DNA of 64,000 bases, taken from Lunatibacter salilacus (GTDB lineage Bacteria > Bacteroidota > Bacteroidia > Cytophagales > Cyclobacteriaceae). The DNA lies in the NCBI RefSeq assembly GCF_009797935.1, contig NZ_VOLC01000001.1:372001-436000 (forward strand), read 5' to 3'. Positions 1 to 9,400 of this stretch are shown in pieces. Below the pieces are notes generated by a model that worked only from the letters and a program-made list of their open reading frames with translations, searched no databases and was not told where the DNA came from. Position numbers and translations under genes: made by a program. Numbering within the stretch: the first letter of the stretch is position 1; the number at the start of each line of letters is the position of its first letter.

Positions 1-44
1 TCAATAATGAGCTCCTTCCTGAATAAAATCTCCTTCCAAACCTC

Positions 45-884
45 TTAAATATAATCCCGCATAAACGCCCGCAGCTTTACAATCGAATCCAACAGGTTCA
101 GGCCTATCCAGCCGTGCCCTTCGTTGGGGTAAAAGTAGAAAGCGTGGGGAACGTCGAGCTCCTCCAACCTATCCCGCAGGTCCATTCCTTGTGAATTGGG
201 AATCAGGGGGTCCTTCCCACCATAGAACAAAATCGTAGGAGGCGCATCCGCACCAACACGATGAAGGGGACTAGCTGTTTCCAACTGGCTTTCGGTAAAT
301 CCAAACTGGTCCAACATTTCCTCCAGCTCCTGATTGGTACTGCTTAAATAGGCCCCATCCGTAAGGTTGGTGGGGCCAACAATGCTGCACACCATCTCCA
401 CCTGCTTCCGGGTATCATACCCATAGCTCCACAGCAATGCCAAATGCCCTCCGGCACTCGCTCCGATAAATCCGATTTCCTCCCCAATTGTATATTCACC
501 TTTCTTCTCCCGTAGATCGTTAACTACAGAAGTGATATCTTCGATCTGCATGGGATAGGGAGATAGGCTTGGTCCGGCCAACCGATAGTTCATGTTTACC
601 ACGGCTAGCTCGGGAAATTGCTCCTGTAGGAAATCCCTGAAAGCGTTCATATCCGTATTAGATCCCGAATTCCATCCACCTCCATGAATGAGAATCATGG
701 TTTTGGTGGAAGAAGTACGGTCTGCGGGTAAATAAATGTCATACACTTGACGAGGTTGACTTCCATAGGATACATTGGCCAACGCCGTATATTCCAGCGG
801 CAAATCCGGTTCAGGAATAGAATCCGTAAGGGAGCAGGAGAAAATAAAAAAAGGAAGGAAGAAAAATAAAGCTATTTTTTTCAT
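45..884 (-). CDS. Alpha/beta hydrolase lipoprotein (BD-FAE/carboxylesterase-like)
   Basis: A 279-aa secreted esterase-like enzyme. Residues 1-17 form a lipoprotein signal ending in F-S-Cys17, so it is probably membrane-anchored. The alpha/beta-hydrolase hallmarks are clear: oxyanion motif HGGGW at about 67-71, nucleophile Ser143 in GASAGG, Asp225 in GGKDPL and His257 in EGHGW. The HGGGW form is typical of the esterase/lipase group that includes bifunctional feruloyl and acetyl-xylan esterases, so deacylation of plant polysaccharide fragments is possible (inference, helped by the GH67 enzyme 3 kb away). Kynurenine formamidase also belongs to this fold, but the lipobox argues against it. A TACATTTG element at 887-894 touches the start codon. 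The true substrate is unknown. Confidence 0.85.
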   Translation of the reverse strand: MKKIALFFFLPFFIFSCSLTDSIPEPDLPLEYTALANVSYGSQPRQVYDIYLPADRTSSTKTMILIHGGGWNSGSNTDMNAFRDFLQEQFPELAVVNMNYRLAGPSLSPYPMQIEDITSVVNDLREKKGEYTIGEEIGFIGASAGGHLALLWSYGYDTRKQVEMVCSIVGPTNLTDGAYLSSTNQELEEMLDQFGFTESQLETASPLHRVGADAPPTILFYGGKDPLIPNSQGMDLRDRLEELDVPHAFYFYPNEGHGWIGLNLLDSIVKLRAFMRDYI

Positions 885-984
885 GACAAATGTATAAAGT
901 AAACAAAAATAATCTCGTTGATTTGATTGATAATTTGGTAATTACCTAAAATCAGAGGCATTTTCCTGCAACGATATGGTCCTT

Positions 985-1058
985 AAGAAGAAAAACCTTC
1001 CAGGTTTCCCACGTAAATTTGAACAACAAGCTGATTATCAGCAACACCTGGAAGGTTT
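985..1058. repeat. Dispersed palindromic repeat, copy 1
   Basis: About 74 bp with inverted arms, AACCTTCCAGGT on the left and ACCTGGAAGGTT on the right, around a core containing GCTGATTATCAGC, itself palindromic. A second copy, roughly 80% identical by eye, lies at 23554-23624. It sits between the esterase and the next gene on the minus strand. It could form a long hairpin in RNA and resembles REP/MITE-like intergenic repeats of Bacteroidota. No T-run follows, so it is not an obvious terminator. Confidence 0.7.
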
Positions 1059-1088
1059 GTGCGTTTAAAGAGCTATCTCCCAACCGAT

Positions 1089-2171
1089 TTAGTCTAATCC
1101 AAGTTCCTCCATATATTCGGTTGAATGGCGAAGTATATTTTCCAAGATTTTTCGCAATTCAATTGTTGTAAAAGTCCCATCGTAACTCCACTTCAGAAAG
1201 GAGTTCCAATCGGGATGATTTAGAAATCCGGCCAATTCCTGATGAATAGTCCTCATTATCTCATCTCCCTCATAAGTTCGGAAATAATCCACCATTACGC
1301 GGATATCATCTTTAGCAAATGAATCCGATTCTATCAAAACCGTATCGAGAAACTCATCAGCCTCCACTCCCCATAAGGAAGCCTGATTGGAAAAACTAAA
1401 GCTAACATTATCCGTCTCACACTCAAAACACATGCCCTGCATTGTCCATTTAAAATGTAACCGATCGAGTTGTATTCCCAATTCATCTTCATCCTCGTCG
1501 AATACCCCATCCAATACCTCTTCTAATACCTCGTTGGCAATTTCATTCATCAACAACTCTTCACCAGTAAAATCGCTTGCTGTAGTTAATTCTGATTGGT
1601 TCTTAAATGGATTCGGATTTTCCTTTAGGGGAACGGGCATTATATAGTCAATCTCAGCATTTTCGGTATTGGGATAACATTGGAATTTAAAAACACTCCC
1701 AAAATGAAGCAGGCCCATTTCACCAACCTTTAGTTGAATTTCACCCGCAAGTGATAGGGGACATTCAATGGTTAATTCATCCATTTCCTGATAGATGGAA
1801 AACGGCATTTCCTGATCGATCATGATCTCCGGAAAAGGTGAAAGCCTTGGTATTTCCAGCGGTTCTGCAAGCTGCCAGCAACTTTCCAGATCAAACCAAA
1901 CCTCACCCTGCGGACCAGACATGGTAAAGCCATCTCGATCCTTATCCATCTTCACCATTTCAACCGCAAATTCCTCATCAAAGGGAACGTCCAATTCTAC
2001 AATTAGACCCTTGTCCAAATGGGTTATCAGTAATCGTTTCCCTTTTTCATCCCGTGAAAAAGCCAATTCCTTATCCAAATGGAAAATTTCTTCCCCCCGG
2101 TTTCTTAAATGACTGAGATTTTTTTCCCGGTCTTTACCTTTTTGGATATTGTCTTTATTAGTTTTTGCCAT
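1089..2171 (-). CDS. Conserved-looking acidic protein of unknown function
   Basis: I do not recognise this 360-aa protein. The ATG at 2171 (MAKTNK) is preferred over an upstream in-frame start at 2216, because the upstream 15 residues look like untranslated leader. It has a basic, charged N-terminus (1-30), no signal peptide and no membrane segment, so it is probably cytoplasmic. The middle is rich in beta-type stretches and acidic residues, including a very acidic patch around 215-240 (DEDEDELG). The C-terminal third looks helical. Two Cys (CFEC) near 255 are not enough for a zinc site. Codon use looks normal for the window. A 7-1-7 palindrome, TTACATA-G-TATGTAA (2294-2308), lies about 125 bp upstream and could be an operator (weak). 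Confidence 0.75.
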   Translation of the reverse strand: MAKTNKDNIQKGKDREKNLSHLRNRGEEIFHLDKELAFSRDEKGKRLLITHLDKGLIVELDVPFDEEFAVEMVKMDKDRDGFTMSGPQGEVWFDLESCWQLAEPLEIPRLSPFPEIMIDQEMPFSIYQEMDELTIECPLSLAGEIQLKVGEMGLLHFGSVFKFQCYPNTENAEIDYIMPVPLKENPNPFKNQSELTTASDFTGEELLMNEIANEVLEEVLDGVFDEDEDELGIQLDRLHFKWTMQGMCFECETDNVSFSFSNQASLWGVEADEFLDTVLIESDSFAKDDIRVMVDYFRTYEGDEIMRTIHQELAGFLNHPDWNSFLKWSYDGTFTTIELRKILENILRHSTEYMEELGLD

Positions 2172-2315
2172 GGGAATCAATTGCTGAAAAGATAAAAATC
2201 GGAACTTATTCGTCAATTAACAAAAAACAAATTACATAAATTTCAGACAGAGGAAATAACCCCTCCACGAAGAAAATGCATTGTTCTGCTTTGTTACATA
2301 GTATGTAAATCCTAT

Positions 2316-3185
2316 TCAATTTTCGCTTACTAACCTTGCTACCATAATTCCGGATTGCGATTTATTGCCGCTAAGGTAATCATGGAGTGGCTTTTGAGAA
2401 ACTTCCACCTCCATCGAACCTGTGCTTGCGTGCAGAAGGTGTATCCTCCCATCCTTCTCTATCGCAATGCCCACATGCACAATATCCAAGTTTGGAATGG
2501 ATGTGGTGATCGCTATCAAGTCCCCGGACTGTATTTCATGTTCGTATTTACTGATATCTGCTTTTGGGATATAATAGTAGGCACGAGAACCAATGACAGC
2601 CTCAGCCTCCCGAAGCTCTGCCACATAATCGGGATTACTTAATTGCGCATAAAATTTGGGGTTGGAGGACATAAAGGAAGGCGAATTTTCATAGCGTTTC
2701 CCGCCAATTTCCTTGGTTACATCCAACAGTATACCCTTCTCCTGATTTATAAAAATCCAGTCTGAGAAATAGTGTAGCCTCGACGGATACTCCCCGAGCT
2801 TCCCCTTTTTGTACCTGATCAATTCCAATTCCCGCTCGTAGGACTCAACCGTAAAATCTCCGCGGGTGGCAATGCGAGTCAGTGCCACAACCGTTTCAAC
2901 GAAAGTGGTGCAGTCCAATCCCATCAAATTCACGACCAGTTTTTCCTTACCGGGAAGCTCCAAAGTTTTCTCCACATAAGGTGTCTGGAGAAACCAGCTA
3001 CCAATTTCCACTGTCAGTTCGCTTATGGGATGGTTGGAAACGTCCATCTCGGAAAGCCGAATTAAAACGGTATCAAGTCGAGCCCGGCTTTCAGGGGTAC
3101 AAACTGTTTGCCCTTCCACCCAAAAGGGCAAAATTAAAATTAGTGTGAAAAAGAATCCGGCTATATGTTTCAAATTTCTAGACAA
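2316..3185 (-). CDS. DUF1460 family protein, N-acetylmuramoyl-L-alanine amidase-like
   Basis: A 289-aa exported protein with an N-terminal signal peptide (about 1-25, ending in VEG-Q). It matches the DUF1460 family, papain-like NlpC/P60-related proteins found mostly in Bacteroidota and thought to act on peptidoglycan. The likely catalytic Cys92 is in the motif LDCTTFVE; His237 in the HVGIA motif and His252 in LLHAS are candidate partners, the latter two in the expected C-terminal order. It lies 20 bp downstream of the DinB gene, so the two may be co-transcribed. Periplasmic cell-wall turnover or recycling is the best guess. The family call is firm; the exact bond cleaved is inference. Confidence 0.82.
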   Translation of the reverse strand: MSRNLKHIAGFFFTLILILPFWVEGQTVCTPESRARLDTVLIRLSEMDVSNHPISELTVEIGSWFLQTPYVEKTLELPGKEKLVVNLMGLDCTTFVETVVALTRIATRGDFTVESYERELELIRYKKGKLGEYPSRLHYFSDWIFINQEKGILLDVTKEIGGKRYENSPSFMSSNPKFYAQLSNPDYVAELREAEAVIGSRAYYYIPKADISKYEHEIQSGDLIAITTSIPNLDIVHVGIAIEKDGRIHLLHASTGSMEVEVSQKPLHDYLSGNKSQSGIMVARLVSEN

Positions 3186-3205
3186 TTGACGTTTTACAAT
3201 AATGG

Positions 3206-3649
3206 CTATCTTTTAAACTTAATGTAATCTGAAACCAAAGGCTCCAAGCTATTCTGCCTAAAGTCGCTGGCGATCTGTCCCCGGTGATAGGTGGAATGAT
3301 TAACTAAGTGGAATAGAATTTCCCGTACGCTATTGGTAAACGCCTTACCAGTGGAATTGGTATATTGAACGACGCTCTCTAATTCATAGATATCCAGTAT
3401 GGTGAGGGTATTAGTATAATTTTGTTGATCGATCTCCTTCTCGCCAGAAATTTCACGGCTTTCCCATACGCCAAATGCAGCATCTTTCTGATCGATCCGG
3501 GTATTCCAAATCTGATGGGCGTTGAGGATATGGTTGAATAGTTTAATAGATTTTTCAGGTACTATACCCCGGTTTTCCATCATGGCCTCCCATAATCGCT
3601 GATTGGAATGGTGGCCGTACGCAAAGAGCTCTTTGAAAAATTCCTTCAT
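3206..3649 (-). CDS. DinB family four-helix metalloprotein
   Basis: A 147-aa protein of the DinB/YfiT-like superfamily: a four-helix bundle that usually binds one divalent metal through three histidines. The likely triad is His45 (LNAHQIW), His118 and His122 (NHSTYHRGQ); the last motif is the family's hallmark. Many members are thiol-dependent transferases or damage-inducible proteins; its substrate cannot be inferred. It is probably co-transcribed with the DUF1460 gene downstream (20-bp gap). The length is normal for the family. Confidence 0.85.
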   Translation of the reverse strand: MKEFFKELFAYGHHSNQRLWEAMMENRGIVPEKSIKLFNHILNAHQIWNTRIDQKDAAFGVWESREISGEKEIDQQNYTNTLTILDIYELESVVQYTNSTGKAFTNSVREILFHLVNHSTYHRGQIASDFRQNSLEPLVSDYIKFKR

Positions 3650-3748
3650 ATGTTTATATAGAGTTATATTTTTGGATCTATGATTCAGGGATTATCAGAT
3701 TTAGTTTGATTTAGTCCTACATTCTTACCATCCCTTTGGTCAAAATTA

Positions 3749-5902
3749 TCAAATTCCCGGTACGAAAAACCTCCTAAATCCCATATAATACTCCAAATCC
3801 TTTTCCGGTGCCTCCACCCCTTCAGGCAATGGCTGCTGGGCAAACTGCTGGAAATAAAGCAGGCAGGCGTCCCGCCACCATTCCGCTTCGCTGACCTGAA
3901 TTTTCAAAAATGACCGAATATGTCCGAACCGCTCTTCATCGATTTTTCCTTCGATTGAATCCCATTCGGCCTGCATCCACCTTGCACCTTCCACACCCCG
4001 CTGGTAACGAAGGGCCATTTCCATCCATAAGGTATTTCCGGAAGACAGTTCCTTATCCCAAGGTACCCGGTGGAACCAAAGCAGGTAATCCAATGAAGTG
4101 CTTTCCAAATCTTGCCATTGTTTTTGCACTGCGGGGTTATACTGCTCCAAGGCATTGCTGCCCGCCGAAGTCCGGTCAAAACCGATTCCGTCTTCCGAAG
4201 CCCGGTGATAATAAGTTGCTGTCCAGTCATCCCTTCGTCCTCCTGTCACCCAAGGGCCTGGCCCCCAATGGTGGCTCCTTGCCATAATATGGTGTAGACC
4301 CAGTGGGGTCATATAATCCACTGCGATGGAATGGGATTTTAGCATGATATTTTTTGCGGTAGAGACAAATGTAGCATCGGTAGTAAAGGTCATTTTCAAC
4401 CAGTCCTCGGCAATTTGACCAATATCCGTATGCGGATCCCACGCTAATCGGCCATAACTGTACCAGTCAGCCTGAGCCGTTGGGTGCCCAGTCCAATTTC
4501 GGTCTGTTCCGATATTGGCCACGCCAGTGATCGCCGTGTGTTTGTATCCATGGAGACTTCCGTCCAGCACCTTACTTATCGTACTCCCCTGCCCCTTGGC
4601 ATAGGTATCAGCTTGCAACACTTCTTTCCAAAGAGAAGCCAAGTTAACCCAGTGGGTATCTTGCCCCAGATACTCTTTTGTAATTTGAAACTCCATCATC
4701 AACGGAGTTTCAGGCATTGCTCCGAATAAAGGGTGGAAAGGCTCCCGGGGCTGGAAATCCAAAGGACCGTTTTTCACCTGCACGATAACATTATCCAAAA
4801 ACTTCCCATCCAGCGGCTTAAACTCATCATAAGCCTGTTTTGTCCGGTCGGTTGGTGTATTTTCACTATAGACAAAGGCCCGCCACATGACAAGCCCTCC
4901 GAACGGTTGCAGGGCTTCCGCCAGCAAATTTGCGCCGTCAGCTTGGGTGCGGCCGTAGTTGTGCGGGCCGGGTTGTCCTTCAGAGTCTGCTTTTACCACA
5001 AATCCTCCAAAGTCTGGAATGTATTCGTAGATTTCCTTTGCTTTGTCCTTCCACCACGCCTGCACCGCTGGATCCAGCGGATCTGCAGTAGGCAGCTTAT
5101 CCAGCTCCATCGGCGCACTAAACCTAGCTGTCAAATATAATTTGATTCCATAAGGACGAAAGGCATCTGCAATAGCGGCAGCCTTCTCCAAATAAATTGG
5201 TGTGAGCACCAAAGCATTTGCATTAACATTCGTAATAGAAGTGGCATTAATGCCCAAAGAGGCATTGGCACGGGCATAATCAATATATTGCTTGTCGATG
5301 TGGTTTGGCAGACGGTGCCAGTTCCAGATGCTAAACCCCGCATAACCCCGCTCCACCGTCCGGTTCAGGTTGTCCCAATGGTTCAGCATGCGGGTCTGTA
5401 TTTTGGGATTTTCCAATCGATCCAATTCATCCAATCTCTCCCGTGTTTGAATGGCTTTTAGCAAAGCAAAAGTACCATATAGTAAACCGACATCTTTTTT
5501 GGCGGTTACGATCACTTGACCGCTCACATAGAGGAGCAGATAACCTTGGTCACCAATTTTCTCTAACTGATCTTTAAATGAACGTGAAATTTTTACCGGT
5601 AGATCCGAAATCTTCCCTACCCAAATCTTCCCATTGCCTGACGAATCGATTCTGGGTGTAAGTGATCCTTTAAAGAACCCCTCCGTTGCCAGCTGAAATT
5701 CCTTACTAATCACCTCATGGGTGGGAGATTGGCCGACCAAGCTGATATCGGATAGATATTCATGGTAATAATGGGCCTCGGTATGGGTTTCAAACGGTGC
5801 ATATTGCAGCCAAAGTTTATAGCCGTCATTGGCGGTGGCGGTAAAAACCAATAGCACAAAAAAACATGCGAAAAAGAGAGATTTTAGGAAACGTGTAAAC
5901 AT
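3749..5902 (-). CDS. Alpha-glucuronidase, GH67
   Basis: This enzyme removes (4-O-methyl)glucuronic acid from the non-reducing end of xylo-oligosaccharides. The start is set at the ATG at 5902, because it opens a clean signal peptide (MFTRFLKS..., hydrophobic to about residue 23, then ATA-ND); the frame stays open upstream but that part looks non-coding. The protein is 717 aa, the usual GH67 size. Residues matching the GH67 catalytic acid and general-base pair are visible: Glu308 (ADSEGQPG), Asp382 (GPLDFQ) and Glu404 (MMEFQITKE). The signal peptide suggests a periplasmic enzyme. It is divergent from the large glucan synthase gene across a 546-bp gap. No xylanase or SusC/D pair is adjacent, so it is not part of a canonical xylan locus here. 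Confidence 0.93.
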   Translation of the reverse strand: MFTRFLKSLFFACFFVLLVFTATANDGYKLWLQYAPFETHTEAHYYHEYLSDISLVGQSPTHEVISKEFQLATEGFFKGSLTPRIDSSGNGKIWVGKISDLPVKISRSFKDQLEKIGDQGYLLLYVSGQVIVTAKKDVGLLYGTFALLKAIQTRERLDELDRLENPKIQTRMLNHWDNLNRTVERGYAGFSIWNWHRLPNHIDKQYIDYARANASLGINATSITNVNANALVLTPIYLEKAAAIADAFRPYGIKLYLTARFSAPMELDKLPTADPLDPAVQAWWKDKAKEIYEYIPDFGGFVVKADSEGQPGPHNYGRTQADGANLLAEALQPFGGLVMWRAFVYSENTPTDRTKQAYDEFKPLDGKFLDNVIVQVKNGPLDFQPREPFHPLFGAMPETPLMMEFQITKEYLGQDTHWVNLASLWKEVLQADTYAKGQGSTISKVLDGSLHGYKHTAITGVANIGTDRNWTGHPTAQADWYSYGRLAWDPHTDIGQIAEDWLKMTFTTDATFVSTAKNIMLKSHSIAVDYMTPLGLHHIMARSHHWGPGPWVTGGRRDDWTATYYHRASEDGIGFDRTSAGSNALEQYNPAVQKQWQDLESTSLDYLLWFHRVPWDKELSSGNTLWMEMALRYQRGVEGARWMQAEWDSIEGKIDEERFGHIRSFLKIQVSEAEWWRDACLLYFQQFAQQPLPEGVEAPEKDLEYYMGFRRFFVPGI

Positions 5903-6448
5903 AGATATAGGTTTGATATGACAACATTTCGGAAAAATCCAAATCTTCCGACATTGACACAAATTAGAAGTTTTTAATTTAAATCCCTAGAGTGGTTGCC
6001 AATTTAATAGCCCGGGGATTCAACTCTATTGATATACCCTAACCCACTTTTCGGCCTAACCTTCCACAATCTTTGCGATCGTTTTGCGCAAAGCCCGATT
6101 TTGCTTTGCGATGCTAATCCCAGAGCTCAGTAAAAGCATCTGCGATTTTCCCGTAAGATTCATTTAAAAGATACCCCACAACTATATGCGTCAGCAGGCC
6201 GTATTACCCCACGACCTGTGAAAGATGTAACTTTTTAAATAAAATATACAATATAATTATGCTATCATATTTTACTTTTGTGCCACAACTTTTTTATATT
6301 GCTCAATTCTGTGGGGCTACCATCTCACAGCCTTCCAATTAGCCCAGTGCTGAGATTTTCATCTCCCATTCAGCCTGTTTATATTGATTACCATTACAGT
6401 CGCCAGAAATTGGAGTCTTAGCCTTAATATTAAGTCCATACGTTACCT
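5903..6448. other. Long divergent intergenic region with hairpin
   Basis: 546 bp between the GH67 and glucan-synthase genes with no convincing ORF or tRNA. An 8-bp perfect stem, CGCAAAGC (6087-6094) with GCTTTGCG (6103-6110), lies within a patch that repeats CTTTGCGAT. A TACTTTTG element at 6273-6280 fits the Bacteroidetes -7 consensus for the rightward gene, but no TTTG at -33 accompanies it. If used, it leaves a 5' leader of about 160 nt. The right half is AT-rich. Confidence 0.5.
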
Positions 6449-9400
6449 ATGCTAAATGTTTCAACATCTTCCGTTTTTGAGGGATTTTCCCGACTTAGGG
6501 ATTACTTTCACAAAGATCAACTTAATACTCGGGATAGGGAAACACCCTACCGGGGGGAATTATACAGTTCTGAACAAAATGACCGACATGGAAAGATTCT
6601 TGCAAAGTCACACAAATTGCAGGTGGGAAGTTCAAAGGATCAACTACTAGGAAGGTTGGAGGAAAATGAGAAGAAACTTTTGGAAGTTAGGGATTTGCTC
6701 GTCGATGGAATCAAATCTGGAAAAACCATCTCACCGGCTGGGGATTGGTTGTTGGACAATTTTTACTTGATCGAAGAGCAGGTAGTTCTCGCAGGAAAAC
6801 ACCTTCCAAAAGGCTATAGTGAAGCACTTCCCAATTTGGCGGAAGGTGCTTCTGCTGGCATGCCGCGCGTCTACGATATCGTGTTGGAAATAATATCGCA
6901 CAGCGATGGAAGGATAGATCAGGATAACCTGAGCAGTTTTATCTCAGCTTATCAGACGCAGACATTTCTAACTTTAGGTGAGCTATGGGCCATACCCATT
7001 ATGCTCCGTTTGGCAGTCATCGAAAACCTTCGCCGGGTATCCCGAATGATTGCCCTTGACATGCTGGACAATAATTTGGCGGATTTTTGGGCTGGACGAA
7101 TGATGGAAACCGTTAGAGATGAACCAGCGGATTTGATATTAACCATTGCGGATATGGCGCGGTCATCCCCAATTCTTGATGGTCCATTTGTGGCCGGATT
7201 TACCCGATATTTACAAGGCAAAGGTCCGGAACTTCAGCTCCCTCTAAGTTGGATGGAGCAGCAGTTGAACATCTTGGGAACAACTGCTAAAGACCTCGTA
7301 TGGCAAGAAAACCAGAAACAGGCTGCCGATCAGGTATCCATCAAAAACAGCATAGGCACTCTCCGTTTTTTAGGAGCTACGGACTGGAGGAAATTTGTTG
7401 AATCTCTTAGTAGTGTGGAGAAGGTTTTTAGAGAAGAGGAAACAGGGATTTATCCGCAGATGGATTTTGCCACTCGAGACAGTTACAGACACGTAGTGGA
7501 GCGCATTTCTAAAGCAAGTGCGTACTCTGAGACCGAGGTGGCACATAAACTGCTGGCATACATTAAAGAAAAAAAGCAACGCGGAAACACAATCCCGAAG
7601 CAAGAGCATTTGGGATATTGGTTGGTTGGCAAGGGGCTGCATGAAATTGAATTATACTTTAATACCAAAAATCCTTGGAAGGATAGACTAAAAAATGCGG
7701 CAGGCAAAATGCCCGTATTTTTGTATTTGTTTTCCATCATCTTTTTGACTGTAACCATTTCCGGCAGCTTGTTTATTTATGCGGTTCTTCAGGGTGTCTC
7801 TAGTACCCTGGCATTAATATTTCTTATTCCACTTTTTATCTTAGGGGCATCGCAACTGGCCGTTTCTTTGGTCAATTGGTTATCTACGATCTGGGTGGTT
7901 CCGCGAGTCTTGCCTCGAATGGATTTCTCAAAAGGAGTTCCCGATACGTGGCGTACCCTTGTCATTGTACCTTCGATGTTAACTGATCCTGAGGCCATAG
8001 ATTCGCTACTCGAGGATTTGGAAGTACGTTTCTTGGCTAATTCAGGATCGAATATTTATTATGGCTTGCTGACGGACTTCTTGGATGCTGACACTGAAAA
8101 AATGTCAACTGATGAATGCTTACTAAATCAAGTGAAAAATGGGATTGAGTCCCTCAACCTGAAATATGAGGATTCGGACCAAGGTAATTTCTTTTTGCTG
8201 CACCGACCTAGAACATGGAATGAGCAGGAAGGAAAATGGATGGGTTATGAGCGCAAAAGGGGGAAACTCGCAGCGCTTAACAGCCTGATTTTGGGAAGGG
8301 ATAAAACACATTTCAGTCTAATGATCGGAGACTTGCCTTTGCTCTCATCTGTAAAATACATTATCACCTTGGATGGAGACACCCAACTTCCCAGAGATGC
8401 CGCATGGAAGCTTATCGCCACCATGGCCCATCCGCTAAACCGTCCCATCTATGATTTTACCAAAAGACGGGTAACAGATGGATACGGTATTTTACAACCT
8501 AGAATGGCCTCTGCCATTCCACCGGTATCTTCTCTTTATTTGAGCATGCAGGGCAATGTAAGCGGTGTGGACCCATATACCAAGGCCTCATCAGACGTGT
8601 ATCAGGACCTTTTTGGCCAAGGCTCATTTATAGGAAAGGGCATTTACGATGTTGCTGTTTTTGAACAGGCCATGGACAGGGCATTTCCGGAAAACAGAAT
8701 CCTAAGCCATGACCTACTCGAGGGATGCTACGTCCGCTCTGGTATGGTAAGTGATGTGTTCTTGTATGATGACAATCCGGCAATCTATGAATCGGATATA
8801 AAACGAAGCCACCGATGGATCCGTGGAGATTGGCAAATCGGAGCTTGGATGTTGCCTTTAGTACAGAACAGCCATCATATTCTTGTAAAAAATAGACTTT
8901 CCGCGCTATCCAAATGGAAGATAATTGATAACCTTCGCCGCAGTTTATTGCCTGTGGCCTTGCTCTCTCTCTTATTGATGGGCTGGTTTGTGTTGCCTTA
9001 TCCGTGGCTGTGGACCTTAATCGTCACCATGATAATCCTGCTTGCCGCCATGGCTGCGGCCGGATGGCAAATGGTACATAAGCCCAAGGACATCTCCTTA
9101 AAAATACATCTATTGGAAGTATGGGGCAACGTTAGACTTACTTTGCTACGGTTTATCTTCGGCCTTTCAGTATTGCCATATGAAGCCTTAAGATTTACAT
9201 CTGCCATCATAATTACACTATTTCGTCTACTGGTAACGCACAAGCACCTACTCCAATGGACGCCTTCTGCTACCGTATCCCAGAATTCTACTTATAAAAC
9301 CTGGTATGGATATAAAACTATGTGGATATCTCCTGGGCTTGCCATTGTAACTTTAGTGGGCCATTTGTATATTGAACCTTGGACCCTGTTGGTTTCTGCA

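Noticed and set aside
45-884. Kynurenine formamidase (kynB)
   Set aside because: The protein has a lipoprotein signal and lies 30 kb from the kynurenine genes; the fold alone is not enough.
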